From Candidatus Zixiibacteriota bacterium (GTDB taxonomy: Bacteria; Zixibacteria; MSB-5A5; GN15; FEB-12), in the NCBI GenBank assembly GCA_030619345.1, contig JAUXBO010000009.1, forward strand, positions 1 to 19,522: 19,522 bases of DNA, read 5' to 3'. Under the pieces are notes generated by a model, which saw only the letters and a list, made by a program, of their open reading frames with translations, made no database searches and was not told the origin of the DNA. Made by a program: the position numbers and the translations under genes. Position 1 is the stretch's first letter, and each line of letters begins with the position of its first letter. Of the stretch, positions 14,465 to 19,522 are shown piece by piece.

Positions 14465-16567
14465 ATGAACGGTCAGGAGATGGAATTGGCGTTAGTCCTG
14501 TTTTTTCTGGTTGCATTGGTCTTGATTTCCCGGTTTCGCGAGCAGTTTATCGAAGAAGATCGCCAGGGCTATCAACATATCTTTGCGTCAGTCTCTATTT
14601 TGTCAATGACAGCCTTACTAAAATTGGCGGCCGCTAGTTCAATTTTCACCAATGTAGTATTCCTCTCAGACTCCGGTTCGATTCAACTTTTGGTTCTGAT
14701 CGGCTCTCTTACCGGTATTGTCCTGCTTACCGCCGGTATTTCCTCATGGCTTCCGATTGCGAGAGTTCAACGGCAAATAGGGCAAGAGAGAGTTGATAAA
14801 TTGGAAGTGGTGCGGAAAGTAGCGCAGCTTGTTAAAATAGAGTCACGGCTGCCTGAACTGTTACAAAATAGTATGAGATACATTGCCGAGGGATGTAGGT
14901 TCGAACGGGGGGAGTTGTATTGTTGTCTACCTTATGAGAAGTCGATCAGATTCCTGGAAGCTTTCACCGGCCCGATGAGTCCGGAAGCTCCAGAAGGCGC
15001 AATACAGTTCAGCCGGACTGTTTTTTCGCAGCGTAATCGGCATGAGACTTTCGACTACGAGGAGCTAATTGATAGTTATCCGGCGAATATGCCCAAAGCT
15101 ACAATTGTGCAGCCGATTCTTTCATGTGGGCGATTAGTTGCTCTGATGCTCTTTTGGGTGCCTGATCAGGAGAGGGCAAATCCAGAAGTTCGCTCTATAG
15201 TAAATACAGTGGCCAATCTTCTCGGGCGACAGGTACGAAGCGCTGCGCTTGAAATCCAGGTCGATCTATTCGCCCGCTCAAACGAGATCACTGGCAATTT
15301 GACTTCCATGCAAACCAAAGAAGAGAGCTACCGGTCCTTTGTATCTCAACTTGTCTCACAGTTTCGACCCAGTCTTTCGTTTGATCAGATGTCACTTACA
15401 AGGTTGTCGCCGACAGGGGACGTACGGCGGTATTCTATTGGGCATAACGGAGCCTTCCTTGAAGAACTCAATTTGGACAAAGCCGCGGAGGTTAGCGCGA
15501 CTGCTTATCTTGCCGCTCACGATGGCATTATGTTTAGTGGAATGAGGGATAGTCGGGAGATAGACCAAATCGGGCAGGTTTACAGCATGACCAGAATGAA
15601 TTCACAACTGGTTGGGCTGATTCGCGGCATAGAAAATGAGACTGCTATTATACGATTTGGTTGTACCAAAGGCGGTTTCTATCGCCCTCGGCACAAGTAC
15701 CTATTGCAGGCCATATTGCCTATCATGAACGAAAAATTGAGACTCCTGAGCGAACGGGAGGTTTCAAAGTCATATACCGATCGCGTGAGGTCAATCAAGC
15801 AATTGGTTGAACATCTCTCAACCGATATGAGATTTGAGGATATCGCTTGCAAGGCCGCAGAAAGTGTCTTGGCTGCAACCGGGTCCGATATGGTGCGCGT
15901 ATCTCTGGCCGACAAAAGAATGACATTTTTGTCATCGTGCGCCATGCGCCTTTCGCGCTCAATTGAACCCCAGACACCTACTCAAGGGCATATGATTCTG
16001 GCCTTGATGCCCAATCATTTGCGCGCTATAACCGACAAGCAGTCAATCGTCCACGACCAGATTGATTTTGCTGATCAACAAGAGGACGCGGAGTGGTCGC
16101 AGGTTTTGGCGCCATCAATAGGCAGCGCTCTGATAACGCCATTTGGAACTCATACGCGGAAAGGTGTTATTACAATCGGAGGGTCCAAGGGGTGGGTCGC
16201 CAACACCGAGACTTGCCAGTTTGTGCAACTGGTTTCGAACCTGTTGTCACTTAGTCTGGCAAGCACCGAACGAATCGAGAAGCAGGTTGATATTATTAGC
16301 GAGGAAACTTCATCCGTTGCAGCAACTAACTCTTCCTTATATCGACAATCACAAATCCGCTCCGCCATGACCGGACTGATGGGCTCGATAGAGCTACTTG
16401 AGAGTGACCGCACTACAGAAAATAACCTGGATAACTGTTTGCATATCATGCGTAATTCGGTGAGCAAATTGATTTCTCTGACTTCCGATCCCGTCTCTGA
16501 AACGACTCCGATAAATGTTACAAGTAACCGAACCGGATTACCGACTGGGATACTGGAGTCAATATGA
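14465..16567 (+). CDS. Membrane multi-GAF sensor with kinase-dead DHp-like end
   Basis: 700 residues from ATG 14465, chosen because GGAGGA (14455-14460) lies just upstream; the in-frame ATG at 14444 has no such site. Three membrane helices (about 6-23, 40-65, 70-98) anchor a long cytoplasmic part. Three regions of about 150 residues each (roughly 112-265, 285-432, 450-602) have GAF-like length and strand-helix pattern; I assign them by pattern, not strong motifs. The C-terminus (about 615-675) looks like a histidine-kinase dimerisation helix pair: S-Q-I-R-S-A-M-T-G-L-M-G-S-I-E-L-L lines up with H-Q-M-R-S-D-L-S-V-L-I-G-H-L-D-L-A of the next gene. The phospho-accepting position is Ser629, and no ATPase domain follows. 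It cannot act as a normal kinase and is more likely a sensor or scaffold. Its stop overlaps the next start by four bases. Confidence 0.75.
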   Translation: MNGQEMELALVLFFLVALVLISRFREQFIEEDRQGYQHIFASVSILSMTALLKLAAASSIFTNVVFLSDSGSIQLLVLIGSLTGIVLLTAGISSWLPIARVQRQIGQERVDKLEVVRKVAQLVKIESRLPELLQNSMRYIAEGCRFERGELYCCLPYEKSIRFLEAFTGPMSPEAPEGAIQFSRTVFSQRNRHETFDYEELIDSYPANMPKATIVQPILSCGRLVALMLFWVPDQERANPEVRSIVNTVANLLGRQVRSAALEIQVDLFARSNEITGNLTSMQTKEESYRSFVSQLVSQFRPSLSFDQMSLTRLSPTGDVRRYSIGHNGAFLEELNLDKAAEVSATAYLAAHDGIMFSGMRDSREIDQIGQVYSMTRMNSQLVGLIRGIENETAIIRFGCTKGGFYRPRHKYLLQAILPIMNEKLRLLSEREVSKSYTDRVRSIKQLVEHLSTDMRFEDIACKAAESVLAATGSDMVRVSLADKRMTFLSSCAMRLSRSIEPQTPTQGHMILALMPNHLRAITDKQSIVHDQIDFADQQEDAEWSQVLAPSIGSALITPFGTHTRKGVITIGGSKGWVANTETCQFVQLVSNLLSLSLASTERIEKQVDIISEETSSVAATNSSLYRQSQIRSAMTGLMGSIELLESDRTTENNLDNCLHIMRNSVSKLISLTSDPVSETTPINVTSNRTGLPTGILESI

Positions 16568-17331
16568 CGCCAGAAACAATGGAAGTGGACAAACAGATTG
16601 TCTTTGATCAGCTTTCAATGGTTGGGTTGTCATCCGACGAGGAAATGCGAGGATTGATGCGGATGAGAATGGAGACAGTACGGCGATTGTCCGAGGGTTG
16701 TTTTCACCAGATGCGGTCTGATCTGTCGGTTCTGATCGGGCATTTGGATCTGGCCAACGAAGCCGGGAATTCTGGAACTAATTTGGAATCGGATACATTT
16801 CTTTCGTCGGTCAGGATTGGCAGGATTGCCAACGAATTAGCCGGACGACTGGAAAATCTGGCCGAATTTCAGAGGATTGCTTCCGGGACCGCTAAAGAAA
16901 TTTCCTGCCAGGAGGCCTCGGACCGGCTGAGTGATATGTTTAGTGGTATGTCTCAATGGACCAGGGACAGCCGTGGGGTCTCAATCGAGATAGTATCAGG
17001 ACCGCACAGGGGGGCTGATTTCCCCATCGGATCGCAATTGCTGATTGATTATGTTTTTCCGTTTCTGATTGAAACAATGTCGGAAGCGGTCTCATCCGGT
17101 TCCATCGGTGTAAGGGCAATCAACAGGGAGAAAACTCAACTGATGCAAATTGAATTTGGTTGTGCGATTGTCAGCCATATTGATCTACAGCAGGCCCTGA
17201 CAAACTCGTGTCGATATACCGCCGACGTACGTAACGGACAATTGTTCTCCCACCAAGGAAGCAGCACCGTAGTAGGAAAATACTACCGGAAAAAGTCCGG
17301 CGAATGTGTGGTGGAATTTCATCACCAGTAA
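16564..17331 (+). CDS. Kinase-like protein with intact His but no ATP site; possible phosphotransferase
   Basis: 255 residues, translationally coupled to the preceding sensor by an ATGA overlap. Residues about 33-110 resemble a kinase dimerisation/phosphotransfer hairpin. The H-box-like C-F-H-Q-M-R-S-D-L-S (46-55) puts His48 where kinases carry the phospho-accepting His, and a second helix runs from about 78 to 107. The remaining 140 residues have the size and rough pattern of an ATPase domain, but I find no N-box Asn (the region reads F-L-I-E-T-M-S-E-A-V), no G1 D-x-G-x-G and no G2 G-x-G-L-G. A His-bearing four-helix dimer with a degenerate ATPase half is the architecture of Spo0B and ChpT, histidine phosphotransferases of multistep phosphorelays. 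That function is inferred from architecture and context. There is no signal peptide or membrane segment. Alternatively it could be a decayed kinase. Confidence 0.65.
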   Translation: MTPETMEVDKQIVFDQLSMVGLSSDEEMRGLMRMRMETVRRLSEGCFHQMRSDLSVLIGHLDLANEAGNSGTNLESDTFLSSVRIGRIANELAGRLENLAEFQRIASGTAKEISCQEASDRLSDMFSGMSQWTRDSRGVSIEIVSGPHRGADFPIGSQLLIDYVFPFLIETMSEAVSSGSIGVRAINREKTQLMQIEFGCAIVSHIDLQQALTNSCRYTADVRNGQLFSHQGSSTVVGKYYRKKSGECVVEFHHQ

Positions 17332-17387
17332 TGACTACATTTGAACAACAGAAATTCGACTAAAGTGGGTTTCTCGGAGATTACTTG

Positions 17388-19505
17388 ATGTCAACAACCA
17401 ATTTGATTCAGCAGTATTTCAGTAACAGCAAGAGCCATCGAATGGAGCAATTAATTGCCCAGATCGATTGTCTGGCAGAGTTGGCTTCGGCGGTAACTGG
17501 AGCCGATTATGTGGCTTTCTTCTATCGCCTATCAGCCGACCGTTTTCTCATACCGGTCGCATTTTCCGCCATATCAGAATATGCGGCTCTTAGCCCGGAA
17601 TCCATTGATGAGGACTGGGTAAAGAGCCCTGACCTGTTGAATAAATCGGATTCAACTGGAACCTGCCCCGAGAGCTCATGCCAGGCAAACGATCAGGAGA
17701 CATTTGTCAGACGAAATCACTTTGCCGATTATCGGGTCGTTCCTTTGAAAGAAGGTGATGTTATCACCGGAGCCCTCGCCTTTTACTGGAAAAGCGGATC
17801 AGACGATAAGAATGCTCTGAAAAGTCGAGTCATCGAAAGCCTGAGCCGCGCATTTGAGACCTCTATGAAGTCGATAGACGAGATTCACAGTTTCTCTGAT
17901 TATTCCATGCGGCTGTCCAGTATTATCGATCTTTTCTCGCTGCCTATTGGTGACTATCGATTCAAAGATTTTGTATCCGAACTGATCAAGCGTACAGCGG
18001 CGATAATTAACGTGGATGGTCTCTGCCTGTTCAAACAGGATATGCGAAGCGGCCGGCTGCAACTGCAGGAAGTTGTATCAAAGCAAAAGCCTGACAGAGA
18101 TTTTCTAAGCGGCCTTTCGGAAGTGCTTGTCAAAGAAGATGTTCAATTTGATGAGTCGTTTAGCCATCACTCTCGCGTTCGTAACATCTCAGGGGAGTTC
18201 AAAAAAAACTATGGAGCGGTTGCCGCCGTTGAGATTTCTCCGGATAAATTCTATCGATATGAATTAGTGGCCTGGGACAGTTCCGCGCAAAAACTCACCC
18301 GGAACAACAGAGAGTTACTCTCAGTCTTCGGTGTATTGGGCGGCGCTATGATCCGTAATGCTGTTCTATTTCGTCATGCCAAAAAGGCAAGGCGAATTTT
18401 GGAGCGGAACTCATCTCTCATGGCTGACATGGAAACAACGGCGGCGCTCGCCGACATGACCTCCGGCGTAGCTCACGAGTTTAACAATATTATTGGCGGT
18501 GTTATTGGGCGACTCCAACTAATAAAGATGAAGCATGACGATGAGAAGCTGTTGGCCCAAATGGACCAGATTGAAAAGATGATCATGGAAGGGGCGGCAA
18601 CGGTCAGATCGATTCAAGAGTACACCGTGGGAGCCGAGTACAAGAGTCTCGGGTCGATAAACCTGGGGCATGTGATTCGTGAGGCTGTGATCGGATCAGA
18701 CAATAGTTGGGTCACTGAGGCGGAATCACGCAATATCGAAATCCAAACTAATCTAGCTGTTTCCGACGCAATCATACATGGCAATGCTGAAGATATCACG
18801 ACTGCCGTAGACAAACTGATGCGCAATGCCATCGAGTTTTCCCCAGACAACTCAAAGGTGAGTCTCTCTTTGGTTCGAGAAGACAAGTCCGTCAAACTTA
18901 GAATTGCCGATAGCGGTCCCGGAATCCCCAATCTCAACAAGGCTAAGATATTTTATCCGTTCTTCTCTACCAAGAACACGCGTTTGAGTGGTCTTGGATT
19001 ATCGGTCGTTCATGGAATCATAACTCGCCACAAGGCAAGAATTGTGGTCAAAGACAACAAGCCGAACGGTACTATCTTTGAGATACGATTCACGGAAACC
19101 AACGTTGTCCCGGATTATTCGGAAATTACCAGCCAGATAAAAAGGGTCGAACCGCTTCGAATCCTGATCGTCGATGATGACCAGCAAATCCGCGAAGTCC
19201 TCCGGGACATGCTGTCCATGAAAGGGCATCTTCCTACCACCTGTGCCGATGGTTACGCCGCCCTTGAGGTGTTGGAAAAGCAGGAGTTCGATTTGGTCAT
19301 TACCGATTTGGGCATGCCCGGAATATCAGGTATTGATCTTGCCCGACAGACGCATGAGAATAAGCCAGAACTCCCCATTGCGATGATTACCGGCTGGGGT
19401 TCACAGCTGAATAAATCCGAAGTCGCAGAAAACGGGATTAAAGCGATCATTTCAAAGCCGTTTCATTTAAAAGATATACAGGCGATGATTGAAGAATTAG
19501 TTTAG
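17388..19505 (+). CDS. Soluble hybrid histidine kinase (GAF-GAF-HisKA-HATPase-REC)
   Basis: 705 residues from ATG 17388, with GGAGA at 17376-17380 seven bases upstream; a TTG directly before it is unlikely to be the start. There is no membrane segment. Two GAF-like domains (about 18-160 and 185-330) lead into HisKA with His363 in G-V-A-H-E-F-N-N (360-367). The ATPase domain has N-box Asn480 (L-M-R-N-A-I-E-F), G1 D-S-G-P-G-I-P (508-514), an F-box F-Y-P-F-F-S-T-K-N and G2 S-G-L-G-L-S (534-539). After a short linker, a C-terminal receiver domain (591-705) has the acidic pocket D-D-D (596-598), phospho-acceptor Asp640 (V-I-T-D-L-G-M-P-G), Thr668 and Lys690 (S-K-P-F). All catalytic residues of both modules are present. 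Hybrid kinases pass phosphate from the receiver to a His phosphotransferase; the preceding gene is a candidate. Confidence 0.93.
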   Translation: MSTTNLIQQYFSNSKSHRMEQLIAQIDCLAELASAVTGADYVAFFYRLSADRFLIPVAFSAISEYAALSPESIDEDWVKSPDLLNKSDSTGTCPESSCQANDQETFVRRNHFADYRVVPLKEGDVITGALAFYWKSGSDDKNALKSRVIESLSRAFETSMKSIDEIHSFSDYSMRLSSIIDLFSLPIGDYRFKDFVSELIKRTAAIINVDGLCLFKQDMRSGRLQLQEVVSKQKPDRDFLSGLSEVLVKEDVQFDESFSHHSRVRNISGEFKKNYGAVAAVEISPDKFYRYELVAWDSSAQKLTRNNRELLSVFGVLGGAMIRNAVLFRHAKKARRILERNSSLMADMETTAALADMTSGVAHEFNNIIGGVIGRLQLIKMKHDDEKLLAQMDQIEKMIMEGAATVRSIQEYTVGAEYKSLGSINLGHVIREAVIGSDNSWVTEAESRNIEIQTNLAVSDAIIHGNAEDITTAVDKLMRNAIEFSPDNSKVSLSLVREDKSVKLRIADSGPGIPNLNKAKIFYPFFSTKNTRLSGLGLSVVHGIITRHKARIVVKDNKPNGTIFEIRFTETNVVPDYSEITSQIKRVEPLRILIVDDDQQIREVLRDMLSMKGHLPTTCADGYAALEVLEKQEFDLVITDLGMPGISGIDLARQTHENKPELPIAMITGWGSQLNKSEVAENGIKAIISKPFHLKDIQAMIEELV

Positions 19506-19508
19506 GTG

Positions 19509-19522
19509 ATGCCGATCAAGAA
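19509..19522 (+). CDS. Possible start of the next gene (partial)
   Basis: An ATG three bases after the hybrid kinase stop opens a frame reading M-P-I-K before the window ends; an adjacent GTG at 19506 is the alternative start. The tight spacing suggests another gene of the same operon. The product cannot be identified from four codons. A response regulator would fit the context, but that is only a guess. Confidence 0.25.

Noticed and set aside
16540..16600. Possibility that the GAF sensor and the following gene are one kinase split by a frameshift
   Set aside because: Each has its own DHp-like helix and the ATGA overlap is a normal coupling signal; joining them would give two DHp regions in tandem.

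Overview
The window reads as a contiguous piece of a Gram-negative, probably deep-branching bacterial chromosome with moderate GC content. Two lipoproteins, an exported DUF4384/PEGA-like protein and a prepilin peptidase point to a diderm. The mix of secreted Asp-rich proteins, large GAF-type sensor kinases and a Bacillus-like chaperone operon would fit the FCB group or a candidate phylum such as Zixibacteria. That placement is inference; no rRNA marker is present. I see no tRNA, rRNA, CRISPR array, insertion sequence or phage gene.

Layout. Positions 1-356 hold no convincing gene but contain a perfect 17-bp palindrome. Two exported proteins follow: a fibronectin-III-type lipoprotein (357-1169) and a DUF4384/PEGA-like protein with a long Lys/Ser tail (1211-2707), closed by a strong terminator. 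Positions 2878-9380 carry hrcA-grpE-dnaK-dnaJ-prmA-rsmE, the gene order known from Bacillus, tightly packed and partly overlapping. It continues into a prepilin peptidase (9406-10191) and an orphan membrane histidine kinase (10238-12088). Then come efp, whose Shine-Dalgarno sequence can be masked by a hairpin and whose tip residue is Arg32, and a short RNase HIII (12707-13357). A convergent lipoprotein gene (13415-14170, minus strand) shares the intervening hairpin terminator.

The last 5 kb (14465-19505) is the most unusual part. It is a three-gene signalling locus. The first gene encodes a membrane protein with three GAF-like domains that ends in a kinase-type dimerisation helix in which the phospho-accepting His is replaced by Ser. 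The second overlaps it by ATGA and encodes a small protein with an intact His in the same type of helix but an ATPase-like half lacking every ATP-binding motif. The third encodes a complete soluble GAF-GAF histidine kinase fused to a receiver domain. A hybrid kinase needs a downstream phosphotransfer protein, and the second gene has the architecture of Spo0B or ChpT, so I propose a compact phosphorelay with a catalytically dead partner sensor. The output response regulator is not in the window; a gene beginning at 19509 is a candidate.

Working together: the heat-shock operon supplies the DnaK-DnaJ-GrpE chaperone machine under HrcA, and prmA and rsmE modify ribosome components. efp and the RNase HIII gene form a pair concerned with translation and genome maintenance. 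Several start codons are set here from ribosome binding sites rather than from the longest reading frame: dnaK at 4634, the GAF sensor at 14465 and the hybrid kinase at 17388.
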